Shown: in pieces, positions 35,988 through 46,800 of the stretch
How positions within the stretch are numbered: position 1 is the stretch's first letter
Layout of the letters: every line of letters begins with the position of its first letter
Assembly: GCA_002428325.1 (NCBI GenBank)
Contig: DIVR01000010.1
Location: 1 to 64,000, forward strand
Length of the DNA stretch: 64,000 nt
DNA from: a bacterium UBP4_UBA6127
GTDB lineage: Bacteria; UBP4; UBA4092
Reading direction: 5' to 3'
Position numbers and translations under genes: made by a program
Notes under the pieces: model-generated
Seen by the model: the letters and a program-made list of their open reading frames with translations, nothing else
Told to the model about the DNA's origin: nothing
Database searches by the model: none

Positions 35988-37696
35988 AAATTGATGGGGT
36001 AGGCGTGTCCCAGGGAATTTCCGTTGGCAAGACTTTTGTCATGGAAAGGGAAGGTTTTAGCAATGTTAAACGAACCCTCTCAGCTGACAAAATCTCCGGA
36101 GAACTTAAACGGCTGGAAGATGCCATTTCCAAGACCCGTGATCAATTAAAACATTTCCAGCAGAAAATTAAAAATGAGTTGGGAGATTCCCACGCGGCTG
36201 TATTTGAAAGCCATGTGCTGGTATTAGATGACCCGATGCTGATAGACCCGGCTATGAAGATGATTCGGATTGATCGGGTCAATCCTGAGTATGCCATTTC
36301 GGAAATATTCAGGGTCTATCTGGAAAAACTGGAAAAGTTTGATGATCCGTATCTGAAATCCAGAATGGCAGATTTTCGGGATGTAGGCCGCCGGATTCAG
36401 ATGAATCTGGCGGGAGTTGAAAAACATCCCTTGGCCAATCTTCAGGAAAAAGTGATTATCGTAGCCTATGACCTCTCCCCAAGTGAAACCGCTTCCATGG
36501 ATAAGGAAAAAGTCATTGGGTTTGTGACCGAGGCTGGCAGCCGCAGTTCTCATACTGCAATTATGGCTAAGGCCCTTGAAATTCCAGCGATAGTCGGTGC
36601 CCCTGGAGTTACCAAGGCCATCAAGACCGGGGACACTGTTATTATTGATGGGAATCGGGGTTCAGTTATTATCAATCCTGATAGTGAGACCCTGAAAGAG
36701 TATCAGGCTGAAAGAAAAAAACTAACGCTCTCTGTCCATGCCATTGAAAAATCCCGCAAATCGGCAGCAGAAACTCTGGATGGCATCCGAGTCCGGCTTT
36801 CCGCCAATATTGAATTACCGGATGAAATTGTCCATGTGAAATTGCATGGAGCCCGGGGGATTGGGTTATTCAGGACAGAATTTCTTTATTTGTATCGAGA
36901 TGAACTTCCTTCTGAGGAAGATTCTTTTCAAGTATATAAACAGGTTGTCAGCACCATGTCACCAGATTCTGTAACCATCCGAACCCTCGACATCGGTGGT
37001 GATAAATTTGTCTCCCAATTAAATCTACCCCAGGAAATCAATCCCTTCCTGGGATGCCGGGCCATCCGGCTTTGCCTGCAACGGAAAGATTTATTTAAAA
37101 TCCAATTGAGAGCTATCCTACGCGCCAGCGTATATGGCACGGTCAAATTAATGTACCCTATGATTTCAGGGGTACACGAATTAAGAGAAGCCAATATTGT
37201 CTTAGAGGAAACCAAGGCAGAGTTGCGAACCGAAGGAATTGAATTTCGGGAAGATATTCCGGTTGGGATTATGATTGAGATTCCCTCCGCGGCCATTACC
37301 TCTGATATTTTAGCCCGGGAAACAGATTTCTTCAGCATTGGAACCAATGATTTGATTCAATATACCATGGCTGTAGATCGAGGTAATGAGCAGGTGGCTT
37401 ATCTTTATGACCCTCTCCACCCGGCTGTCCTCAGACTCTTGAAACAAGTGATTGATTCGGCCCACCTTAATGGAATTGGGGTCAGTATGTGCGGGGAAAT
37501 GGCAGGAGACCCTATTTTTACTCCTATTTTGCTGGGGCTTGGTCTGGATGAATTCAGTATGGCTCCGACAGATATCCATTCAGTCAAAAATGCAGTCCGT
37601 TCCATTCGGATGGAAGATGCTCGAAAACTGACTACTGAAATCATGGAATTGCCCACTTCAGCTGAAATTAGACAATATCTGGCAAATATAACTTAA
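35984..37696 (+). CDS. ptsI: PTS enzyme I (phosphoenolpyruvate-protein phosphotransferase)
   Basis: A 570-residue cytoplasmic enzyme that moves phosphate from PEP to HPr. It starts with GTG, overlapping the HPr stop, after a good ribosome site (GGAGG). Phospho-accepting His190 is in AGSRSSHTAIMAKAL. The PEP-binding barrel shows GIGLFRTEFLY, the LMYPMI segment, GIMIEIPSAA, FFSIGTNDLIQYT and GVSMCGEMAGDP. All key segments look intact. Because this is likely the only general PTS pair in the window, the operon probably feeds the adjacent EIIC/EIID or regulation. Confidence 0.97.
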   Translation: MKIDGVGVSQGISVGKTFVMEREGFSNVKRTLSADKISGELKRLEDAISKTRDQLKHFQQKIKNELGDSHAAVFESHVLVLDDPMLIDPAMKMIRIDRVNPEYAISEIFRVYLEKLEKFDDPYLKSRMADFRDVGRRIQMNLAGVEKHPLANLQEKVIIVAYDLSPSETASMDKEKVIGFVTEAGSRSSHTAIMAKALEIPAIVGAPGVTKAIKTGDTVIIDGNRGSVIINPDSETLKEYQAERKKLTLSVHAIEKSRKSAAETLDGIRVRLSANIELPDEIVHVKLHGARGIGLFRTEFLYLYRDELPSEEDSFQVYKQVVSTMSPDSVTIRTLDIGGDKFVSQLNLPQEINPFLGCRAIRLCLQRKDLFKIQLRAILRASVYGTVKLMYPMISGVHELREANIVLEETKAELRTEGIEFREDIPVGIMIEIPSAAITSDILARETDFFSIGTNDLIQYTMAVDRGNEQVAYLYDPLHPAVLRLLKQVIDSAHLNGIGVSMCGEMAGDPIFTPILLGLGLDEFSMAPTDIHSVKNAVRSIRMEDARKLTTEIMELPTSAEIRQYLANIT

Positions 37697-37730
37697 TGAA
37701 TTTATTCCCATGTAAGGAAGGATTCTACTC

Positions 37731-39107
37731 ATGAAAGCGAAACTTTGGGAAGGACGATTCTCCAAACCGGCAGACCCTAAAGTCGAGAGGTTTACCGCAT
37801 CCATCTCTTTTGATAAAAGATTATATCCTTATGATATTCAAGGCAGTCTGGCTCATGTTCAGATGCTGGCTGAAACAGGCATTATTAAGAAAAAAGAAGC
37901 AACTTCCATTCAAAAAGGTTTGAAATCAATATTAAAAGAGTTGGATTCAGGCCGTTTTGAATTTGCTCCCCATGATGAAGATATTCATATGTCGATTGAA
38001 CGACGGTTGCATGAATTGGTAGGGCCGGTTGCTGGAAAAATGCATACCGCCCGAAGCCGTAATGATCAGGTTATCCTGGATGTCCGTTTATTCTTAAGAG
38101 ATATGATTCATCAGGTATTGGATTCCATAAGGGAATTAGAAAAGTCTTTACTAAAACAAGCAGAAGATAATCAGGGGGTCATTTGTCCTGGTTTTACCCA
38201 TATGCAGCATGCTCAACCGATTCTATTGTCACACCATTATCTGGCTTATTTCCAAATGTTGGAAAGAGATTATGAACGTTTCTCCCAAACATTTACCAGG
38301 GTGAATATTCTTCCTCTTGGAGCCGGAGCGATGGCTGGGAGTAATTTTCCTATTGACCGACACCGGGTCGCTGATTTGTTGAGTTTTCCCAAGGTGAGTG
38401 AAAACAGCATGGATACAGTGGCTGACAGGGACTTTGTTCTGGATTTCCTTTCAGCAGCTGCCATTTTACAGATGCATTTATCCCGGATGGCAGAAGAATT
38501 AGTCTATTGGTCTTCCTTGGAATTCAAATTTATCCGATTACCGGATGAATTTTGTACCGGAAGCAGCATTATGCCCCAAAAGAAAAATCCTGATGTGGCT
38601 GAACTGACTCGGGGGAAAACAGGCCGGATTTATGGGAATCTTATGGCAGTCCTGACGACTATGAAAGGATTACCACTGACCTATAACAGCGATATGCAGG
38701 AAGATAAACCTCCCTTATTTGATACCTGCGACAACCTGATTTCCTGTCTGGCAGTGATGTCCGGACTCATTTTAGGCCTGAAGGTTAATCGGGAGGTAAT
38801 GGAAAATTATACCCAAAAAGGATTTATTACTGCTACCAATCTGGCTAATTATCTGGCTGATAAGGGGATTCCCTTCCGTGAAGCCCATTTTATAGTCGGT
38901 GCTATTGTAAAACATTGCGAAGAAAAAGATAGGGAACTGGATAATTTGGATCTAAAAACCTATAAGTCTTTCTGCCCTAAATTTGAAAAGGATTTATATG
39001 AAGTTCTGACCCTTGAATTTAGTGTTGAATCAGTGAAATCTTATGGGGGGACCAGCCCTCAATCAGTTAAACGACAGATTCTCTCGGCTCAGAAAATCCT
39101 GCGTTAG
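37731..39107 (+). CDS. argH: Argininosuccinate lyase
   Basis: A 458-residue member of the fumarase/aspartase superfamily that splits argininosuccinate into arginine and fumarate. N-terminal LWEGRFSKPADP, THMQHAQPILLSH, and the signature loop GSSIMPQKKNPD (near residues 280-291) with catalytic Ser281-region residues are all present. The length is normal. It follows EI by 34 bases and is the last gene of the plus-strand series before a terminator. No argG or argF neighbour is in the window. Confidence 0.96.
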   Translation: MKAKLWEGRFSKPADPKVERFTASISFDKRLYPYDIQGSLAHVQMLAETGIIKKKEATSIQKGLKSILKELDSGRFEFAPHDEDIHMSIERRLHELVGPVAGKMHTARSRNDQVILDVRLFLRDMIHQVLDSIRELEKSLLKQAEDNQGVICPGFTHMQHAQPILLSHHYLAYFQMLERDYERFSQTFTRVNILPLGAGAMAGSNFPIDRHRVADLLSFPKVSENSMDTVADRDFVLDFLSAAAILQMHLSRMAEELVYWSSLEFKFIRLPDEFCTGSSIMPQKKNPDVAELTRGKTGRIYGNLMAVLTTMKGLPLTYNSDMQEDKPPLFDTCDNLISCLAVMSGLILGLKVNREVMENYTQKGFITATNLANYLADKGIPFREAHFIVGAIVKHCEEKDRELDNLDLKTYKSFCPKFEKDLYEVLTLEFSVESVKSYGGTSPQSVKRQILSAQKILR

Positions 39108-39191
39108 TCTTTCTCCGATTCTTTGTAAACCATTTACTCCCCAAAAATATATATCGGGCGGTAGCCGCCTGAGGATAAAATTATAATTAAT

Positions 39192-39230
39192 AAAAAAAAA
39201 CCCCTCCGCCAGAATAAACTGACGGAGGGG
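39192..39230. terminator. Bidirectional terminator after argH
   Basis: Stem CCCCTCCG (39201-39208) / CGGAGGGG (39223-39230) with loop. On the minus strand it is followed by nine T residues, a strong terminator for the secreted beta-helix gene ending at 39282. The plus-strand tail is weaker. Confidence 0.85.
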
Positions 39231-39281
39231 AATTGTAATAATTTAGTATTTCTCTTCTAAGAGAGATACTGTTTTATCTAT

Positions 39282-42200
39282 TTAATACAACATCCAGTCC
39301 TTAACAGGAACAAAAATAACCACATTCACAAAGTCAGCCTGTTCAGAGGGTAGTATCTGATAACCAGAACTGCGAGGATCAGATGAATCATACTGGGTCG
39401 CAATACCTCTGACCTGATCAATTGTGGAACCTACGGTAATAACTCCGCCATTCAAGGTAGCAAGATAATCATCTGCCGCCGCATCCTTATCAATGCGAAT
39501 GACTGTAGTATCACCTGAAGGATCCGTTACTGAAATGTTGGCATCAGAACCTGAAGCAACTGTTACTTCAGATAAAACCGTAGCATTACTCAGAGAGATG
39601 AATCTTCCTTCATATAATTCACCACCTGCATAACGATACTGATCATAGACATTCAGTTGTGCTGCGGTTAATGCAGTGGTTGTGAAGGTATATCCACTGG
39701 CTCCTAAGTTTTCCGATGTGGTTCCTGTAAGCGGGGTGAATTCACAGAGCCCATTGTATTCAAGAACTGTCCCTGTGATTTGCATAAGATCCCCAACATT
39801 GTAACTTGGATTGGTTGCCGCACCGCCACTTTGGTCGGCGAGAACACCAAATCCAGTTGTCGTATCAATGAGATATCGGGATAAACGAGACGGATCCAGA
39901 TTGGAAGCCTGAGCAGCGGCACCAATAACAGTGACGGTTGCCCCGCCAAAGGTATTACGACCATTGGCATTGATAGCTTTTAGAATCCGGTCTATTGGAA
40001 CAATCGGATAACCTGCTGTTGTGCTTCCCACATAAATGGAACCACCACCACCAATCGAGGCATATTGATTTGCCAGGACATTTAAATAGGTGGTATCGGT
40101 TGCATTTGTATTCTGGGCAAAAATCGGATCGGCACGTTGCACTGTATTAATGGAGACAAATCCAGCTGCAGGCGGATTTACATTATAGAGCCCCGATTTA
40201 TTCACAAAAATACTAGTTGAAGTGGCAGCATTAGTAACCAAAGCTGCGCCATTACTGTAAATAATGCTGTCCAGAATGTTGAAAGTGCCTGTTCCAGCAG
40301 AAACATAGAAGGGATTGCTTGCATTCTGAATGGTAACTCTCTGCACTGTTGTCCCATTATACGAACCAACAACGACTCCATAGAATGGAACTTTAATCAT
40401 GGAATCTGTAAGTGTTAAATTGGTTGCGCTTCCAGCACTGATACCTCGGACTGTAGCTGTAGTATCCGAAGAAATAATAGTTTTGGAAACACTCAAGTTC
40501 CAATAACCATAACGACCGGTTGATGAAACAGCCATATAAATCCCATGGCCGCCAGCCAGAGGATTCAGGATAAAGTTACACTTATCATACCCGATTTTCT
40601 GGTCAGTACCAGTAAAGTAACAATTGCCAGCTTGAATCCCACCCACATAATAGGCAGCATAACCTGCATATGAATTCAGGCAGTTGTTCAGGTAAGTAAT
40701 TTCTCCATTACTGCCGTCTGTAATTAGGTAGGCATTATATGAGGCACCACCGTAGAATACGCAATTGTCAAAGCGGGTATTGCAATATTCACCTAAATCG
40801 CCCCATACCTTAATCAGACCATCACCACTGGCCATCGAGGAACCTCGGGTGGGTGGAGCAACTAATGCCCCAGCCTTAGTTGTAGTCATTGGTGCACCGG
40901 TAGTATCAATGTCTGTAAACACACAGTCATAGAATGATATCCAGTTGGGTGTGGTATTGGCGAAATTCTCATCAACCTTAACCATATCATCGGTTAATTT
41001 TGTCCCTGTAGTTGACGGACAGAACACAATTCCCTGGAAGGTTACATCATTATCTTCCTGGTAAATATAGATTCCATCATCAGCAGCACTGACGCCTTTT
41101 TGGAGTTTGAATATAGCTTTAACTCCTGTGGTTGAATCAGATTTGATGATGATGTCACCCTTGATATCGCCCCAGCCTGTCGTTGCGCTGTTAAGACTCA
41201 TCGCTTCATCATAAGGACCAGAACCTTCTTTGACCTTGATGACAAAGGGAGCTGTTCCGGCGGCATAAGTTCCACCTGAACTCCAACTGTTGATGGCGGC
41301 TTGAATACTGGTAAAATCACCAGAACCAGCGCTATCCACAACAACGGATGTATTATCCAGTGGAATGACTCCTACCATGGGACCTACACTGCTGAAATTT
41401 GCTGTATAGAACTTGGTAGAATCACTGCTGATAGCCACTCCACGAGCCTTAACAGGTCCATTTACCAAGGAGCCAAGGCCTTCTAATGAGCTTTTCATGT
41501 CAACCATGCCAAGATAACTGTAATCGGAAAGATTGTAGAATTCAATCTTATATAAAGTTGTCTTGGATACAACAATGACATCGTCAATAATATTGACGGC
41601 CGTAGGATCAGATGCGGATTCATAAGCAAAGGTTGTTAATTGTGTATAACCACCAGAGGTGGAACCACTAAAAACAATAACATTATCCGATCCATCATTG
41701 GCTACAAAGAATCTGCTTCCATCAGGTGTGACACATCCACCACGGTTAATACCGCCTGTTACACCCGTTGAACTGGTAATAAATCCACTTACCGGATCAA
41801 TAGTCACAAAGGAAGGATTCAGTTTATTTGCAGCATAAATAATACCTGCAGTGTCAATACCGATTGCGGCAGGATTAGCCCATGGATTATTTATCCCTGT
41901 AGTCGGAGCGCCTGTTGTTCGATCATATCGATAAATCCGGGATGGTGATAATGCTGAAGTATCACGAGATGTCACATATATTAAACCATCGGTGGGATTA
42001 TAGGCAACTCCACCTGCTTCTCTGATGTTAAAGGTTTCACCAGAAAATGTAATTCCTGTTGTGATGGGTGAAAACGATAATTGGGCACCCTTACTATTAA
42101 AAACAAAAACACCTCCACGTCCGGGAGCACCATAATTTGTGACCCAGATATTACCCTCAGGATCTGTTGCCAGATGCTGGCAGCTTTGACCCCAGGCAGT

Positions 42201-42353
42201 GAAGTTACCCCATGTTCCTGCTAGCGATTCTTTTGGAGCATTTAAGCCTTTGTAATAGTTGTCGAGAATAGCTGTACTATTAATACTTAATGCTAAAGAA
42301 AAACTAAAACAGGAAAGCATGACAATAGTGAATAATAATAAATTCTTTCGCAT
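39282..42353 (-). CDS. Large secreted protein: propeller, beta-helix and OB-like domain
   Basis: A 1023-residue exported protein. Start ATG 42353 has AAGGAG and opens with the signal peptide MRKNLLLFTIVMLSCFSFSL; the upstream reading from 42428 lacks these. Residues about 30-330 resemble an NHL/SMP-30-type propeller (CQHLATDPEGNIWVTN, GVAYNPTDGLIYVTS). About 345-800 looks like a right-handed parallel beta-helix (DSAGSGDFTSIQAAINSW). About 860-1000 resembles an OB-fold of the YhcR type (NVGDLMQITGTVLEYNG). The chain ends VPVKDWMLY. It is Ser/Thr/Gly-rich with no catalytic residues I can point to. It is a surface or secreted protein of unknown function, possibly polysaccharide-binding. Confidence 0.7.
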   Translation of the reverse strand: MRKNLLLFTIVMLSCFSFSLALSINSTAILDNYYKGLNAPKESLAGTWGNFTAWGQSCQHLATDPEGNIWVTNYGAPGRGGVFVFNSKGAQLSFSPITTGITFSGETFNIREAGGVAYNPTDGLIYVTSRDTSALSPSRIYRYDRTTGAPTTGINNPWANPAAIGIDTAGIIYAANKLNPSFVTIDPVSGFITSSTGVTGGINRGGCVTPDGSRFFVANDGSDNVIVFSGSTSGGYTQLTTFAYESASDPTAVNIIDDVIVVSKTTLYKIEFYNLSDYSYLGMVDMKSSLEGLGSLVNGPVKARGVAISSDSTKFYTANFSSVGPMVGVIPLDNTSVVVDSAGSGDFTSIQAAINSWSSGGTYAAGTAPFVIKVKEGSGPYDEAMSLNSATTGWGDIKGDIIIKSDSTTGVKAIFKLQKGVSAADDGIYIYQEDNDVTFQGIVFCPSTTGTKLTDDMVKVDENFANTTPNWISFYDCVFTDIDTTGAPMTTTKAGALVAPPTRGSSMASGDGLIKVWGDLGEYCNTRFDNCVFYGGASYNAYLITDGSNGEITYLNNCLNSYAGYAAYYVGGIQAGNCYFTGTDQKIGYDKCNFILNPLAGGHGIYMAVSSTGRYGYWNLSVSKTIISSDTTATVRGISAGSATNLTLTDSMIKVPFYGVVVGSYNGTTVQRVTIQNASNPFYVSAGTGTFNILDSIIYSNGAALVTNAATSTSIFVNKSGLYNVNPPAAGFVSINTVQRADPIFAQNTNATDTTYLNVLANQYASIGGGGSIYVGSTTAGYPIVPIDRILKAINANGRNTFGGATVTVIGAAAQASNLDPSRLSRYLIDTTTGFGVLADQSGGAATNPSYNVGDLMQITGTVLEYNGLCEFTPLTGTTSENLGASGYTFTTTALTAAQLNVYDQYRYAGGELYEGRFISLSNATVLSEVTVASGSDANISVTDPSGDTTVIRIDKDAAADDYLATLNGGVITVGSTIDQVRGIATQYDSSDPRSSGYQILPSEQADFVNVVIFVPVKDWMLY

Positions 42354-42811
42354 AAAAATAAACTCCTTTCGTTTTGTATGTGTATGAATTGTCCTTTTAA
42401 GGACAGATCTATATTCAGACGAGGTCATGCGATTTCACCCCCTCTCGGGTAGATTTGTCTGTTAAAAACAAAGCTTGGAAAGTCAAAAGAAAAAAGTGAT
42501 TATAACTATAAATTCTTGGGTGAATAATGAGACTTTTCTCCCAGTATGAAGCGTTACTATTTGGTTTAACTACCCCATTATTAAACCTTTCGATTCTCAA
42601 TGATACCCATATCTATGTCCCAATATATATAGGGGAGGATAAAAAGTCAAGCCAAAAATGTGGAAAAATTAAAAGGCAGGGATAATTCTGTAAGATTGTG
42701 TTGGGGGAATACTAATTAAAGTATTGTAATAATTAAAGTTAATAGGTATTTAAAATAAAGAGAAATGAGTAAAAGAGAGACATGGAAAATGAGGCAAAGA
42801 TGAGATGTTAT
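42354..42811. other. Intergenic stretch of about 460 bases, no gene seen
   Basis: AT-rich leader between the secreted beta-helix gene and accA. I find no convincing ORF, terminator or known RNA. The first bases upstream of 42354 hold the ribosome site AAGGAG. Confidence 0.4.
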
Positions 42812-43777
42812 TTAATTTTCCTGAAATTGGCCCATCTTCCGGAATTTTTCATAACGTTGCCGAATCAGGTCTTCAGGGGAGAGACTGCCAAATTCTTGAA
42901 GAAACTGGGATATGGCTTCATGGATATGATTGGCCGTGTCGGTAATATTTTGGTGAGCGCCTCCCAGGGGTTCTGCGATGACTTTATCAATGACTCCCAG
43001 TTCCAGGAGATGTTGGGCGGTAATTTTCAAGGCTTCAGCGGCTTCAGGAGCCTTGGCGGCATCCCGCCATAATATGGCTGCTGCTCCTTCCGGAGAAATA
43101 ACTGAATAATAGGCATTTTCCAGCATCATAATTTGGTTGCAGACCCCAATACCCAGGGCTCCGCCGCTGCCGCCTTCACCAATAACGATACCCAGAGTTG
43201 GGACTTCGAGGGATTCCATTTCCTGTAGGTTATAGGCAATGGCTTCGGCCTGTCCCCGTTCTTCGGCGCCGATACCGGGATACGCTCCAGGTGTATCAAT
43301 AAAACAAATGACAGGTATTTTGAATTTATCGGCTATTTTCATCAACCGGAGGGCTTTTCGATATCCTTCAGGCTGAGGCATCCCGAAATTACGAAGAATA
43401 TTTTCTTTGGTATCCCGGCCTTTTTGCTGGCCGATTATCATGACGGGTTGGTTATCAAAGAAGGCGGGACCTCCTATCATGGCCGGATCATCAGCAAATC
43501 GGCGGTCTCCATGGAGTTCTATAAAATCATGAAAAAGGGCTTCCACATAATCCAAAGTATAGGGCCGATTGGGGTGGCGGGCAAGCTTTATCCTTTGCCA
43601 GGGGGTTAGATTCCCATATATTTCTTCTTGCAGCTTAAGTACTTTGGCTTCCAAAGAGACTATTTCTGAAGAAGTATCGACTTCCTGAGCTTCCTGTAAA
43701 GCTCTCAGGTCTTCGATTTGTTTTTTTACTGCTGCTATGGGTTTCTCAAAATCCAACCAAATTTCGTTAGGTGCCAT
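42812..43777 (-). CDS. accA: Acetyl-CoA carboxylase carboxyltransferase subunit alpha
   Basis: A 321-residue subunit that, with AccD, moves CO2 from carboxybiotin to acetyl-CoA in fatty acid synthesis. Typical segments are FEKPIAAVKKQIEDLR at the N-terminus, TPWQRIKLARHPNRPYTLDY, FIDTPGAYPGIGAEERGQ and GEGGSGGALGIGV. The length is normal for bacterial AccA. It lies 54 bases after dnaE in the same direction and is probably co-transcribed with it. accD is not in the window. Confidence 0.97.
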   Translation of the reverse strand: MAPNEIWLDFEKPIAAVKKQIEDLRALQEAQEVDTSSEIVSLEAKVLKLQEEIYGNLTPWQRIKLARHPNRPYTLDYVEALFHDFIELHGDRRFADDPAMIGGPAFFDNQPVMIIGQQKGRDTKENILRNFGMPQPEGYRKALRLMKIADKFKIPVICFIDTPGAYPGIGAEERGQAEAIAYNLQEMESLEVPTLGIVIGEGGSGGALGIGVCNQIMMLENAYYSVISPEGAAAILWRDAAKAPEAAEALKITAQHLLELGVIDKVIAEPLGGAHQNITDTANHIHEAISQFLQEFGSLSPEDLIRQRYEKFRKMGQFQEN

Positions 43778-43831
43778 CCCGATTGATTCCTCTAATGGTG
43801 AAAAGAATTTAATATACTATTATAAACGCTC

Positions 43832-46800
43832 TCACCCCTTATTGCTAAACCAGGCGGTATCTTTTCCTGATAATTCTTCAATCTCGGCAACCAAGACCGT
43901 GTCATAGGCTACGGAATTCTCAAAATCAGTTTTAATTTGGATGAACTGGTCCTCATTTTCACCCGGCCTAAAGAATTCCAGGTAAGTCTGTAAAGTACCC
44001 CTATGCTGATGTAATATTTTCTGAATATCTTTTAATAATTGCTCATTCCCTCCCAGCAGGGGGATTTTGACATGGAAACTGCTGGTTAATCTTTCAATTG
44101 CTTCCTCAATGGGGAAAGCTGATTGGATAGTAATACTGACATTATCATTATATGAATCGACTTTTCCCTCAATCTGAACCAGTTTATCCTTTTGCAGGAC
44201 AGTTCCATATTCTTCCAAGGTACCGGAAAACGCCCGAAGATCAGCCACTCCGGTAAAATCTTCCAACTGGATGATACCCATATCAGTACCTTTTTTGGTT
44301 TTCTTGATTTTTCTATCAACAATGACTCCAGCCAGATTAATGGTTTTCCCGATATATTGTTCTGAGTGGGAATAAATATCCTGGGCTGTGGCATCTGTAT
44401 AATGCTCAATGACTGCTTCATATTGCATCAAAGGATGCCCGGAAACATAAAAGCCTAATAATTCTTTCTCAAACTTCAACAGGTCATGGTCGGTAAATTC
44501 AGGGATATCGGGATAACTCAGTTCAACAACTTTCTTATCTTCTGCTGTTTCAAAGCTGTCAAAAAAGGAAATCTGGCCTTGTTGCTGGTCTTTTTGGTAA
44601 ATCGATCCTTGTTCTAAAGCTGCCGGAAGGACTTGTAACATCTGTGAACGCTTGGTTCCCATGGAATCAAAGGCTCCACATTTGATGAGGGATTCAATGA
44701 CTTTAGAATTGACTTTACCGGTATCGACTCTCTGGCAAAGGTTGAAAAGAGATTCAAATCGGCTTTGGTTACGCTCATCCAGAATGAGTTGGATGGCTGC
44801 TTCCCCCACATTTTTAACCGCCCCCAGCCCGAATCGGATGGTCTCCTTGTTTATTACTGTGAAACTGCGTTCTGATTCGTTAATATCCGGAGGCAGTACC
44901 TTTAAGCCCATTTTTCGGCAGGATTTAATATAGTTAACCATCTTATCCTGGTTACCCATTTCACTGGTCAACAAGCTGGCCATAAATTCAACCGGGTAAT
45001 GGGCTTTGATATAGGCGGTCTGAAAAGCTACCAATGCGTAGGCTACCGTATGAGATTTATTGAAACCATACCCGGCAAATTTAACAATTAAATCCCAGAT
45101 TTCCTTGGCTTTCTTGGGGTCAACACTATTTTTTTCGGCTCCCTCAATGAACTGGGCCTCCATTTTAGCCATAACTTCAGGATTCTTCTTACCCATGGCT
45201 TTCCTGAGTTTATCTGCTTCCGCCATGGTAAAGGATGAAAGAGTAGATGCAATCTGCATGACCTGTTCCTGGTACACAATTACACCATAGGTATTTCTTA
45301 GTATTTCGGACAGGCTGTCATGCATGAATTCAAGCTTGATTTTTCCGTGACGGCGTTTGATAAAATCATCAATCATACCGCTTCCCAAAGGACCGGGTCG
45401 ATATAAGGCAATAACTGCGCTGATATCTTCAAAATTACTGGGAGCCAGCCGTCTCAGAAGGTCTCTCATTCCAGAACTTTCTAATTGGAAAACACCATCG
45501 GTTTCAGCTTGGGTCAGTAATTCATAGACTGCTGGGTCATCCAGAGGAAGATTATGTAAATCAAGGGTGATTCCATACCGTTTTTTGATTAATTTAGCAG
45601 CGTCATAAACAACCGTAAGGGTTCTGAGTCCAAGAAAATCTATTTTTAGAAGTTTGATTTCATCGGCTACCGTACCCATTTCAAACTGGGTGGTAACATC
45701 CTCTGAACCTGCGGGTTTATAAAGGGGAACATAATCTGTTAAGGGGCCCGGAGAAATGACCACCCCGGCGGCATGGGTTGAGGCATGCCGGGGGAAACCT
45801 TCCACCGATCGGGCAACATCCAGAAGAGACCTGACTTGTTCGTTTTTATCATATTCCTTCTTCAAGTCAGAGGATTCTTCCAAGGCTTTATGAATGGTCA
45901 TCCCGGGTGTTGCTGGGACCATCTTGGCAATTTTATCTACTTCAGGAAGAGGAATTTTCATGGCCCGGCCAACATCCCGAATGGCATTTTTTGCAGCCAT
46001 TGTTCCAAAAGTGATAATCTGGCAGACATTATCTTTTCCATATTTTTGGGTTACATAATCGATTACTTCACCCCGGCGAACATAACAGAAATCGACATCG
46101 ATATCCGGCATGGAAATTCGGCTGGGATTCAGAAAACGTTCGAAGATAAGTCCATATTTTAAGGGGTCTATCTGAGTAATACCCAGGGAGTAGGCGACCA
46201 GGGATCCGGCGGCAGAACCTCGTCCCGGACCCACCGGAATCCCATGCTGCCTTGAATAATGGATAAAATCCCAGACAATCAAAAAATAGCCAGGAAATCC
46301 CATTTTCTGGATAACGTCCAGTTCATATCGAAGTCGCTGTTCTAATACAGGGGTGATTTCAATATATCTTTCCCGTAACCCTTGCCAGGCCAGCTCTTCC
46401 AGGTAAGAATCCAGGGTATATCCTTCTGGAACATCATAATTGGGGAGTTGGTAATTATCATAATTTAATTCAATATTGCATTTATCCGCTACGGCCAGGG
46501 TATTCGAAAGGGCTTCCGGAATATCCATGAAACTACGTTTCATATCATCAGGAGATTTAAAATAGAATTCCTGAGTCGCAAATCTGAGCCGATTCGTATC
46601 TTCGACTGTTTTCCCTGTCTGTACACAAAGCAGAATATCATGGGTAGTGGCATCTTCTTTGCCCAAGTAATGGCAGTCATTGGTGGCAATCAGGGGTAAA
46701 TCCATCCGTTTGGAGAGGGCTATCAGATGGCGGTTGATGATTTTCTGTTCATCATAACCGTTTTCCTGCAGTTCCAGGAAAAAATTCCCTTTCCCAAATA

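Noticed and set aside
39282..42353. Pectate lyase assignment for the beta-helix protein
   Set aside because: The parallel-helix pattern is visible, but no catalytic residues of known lyases could be placed.
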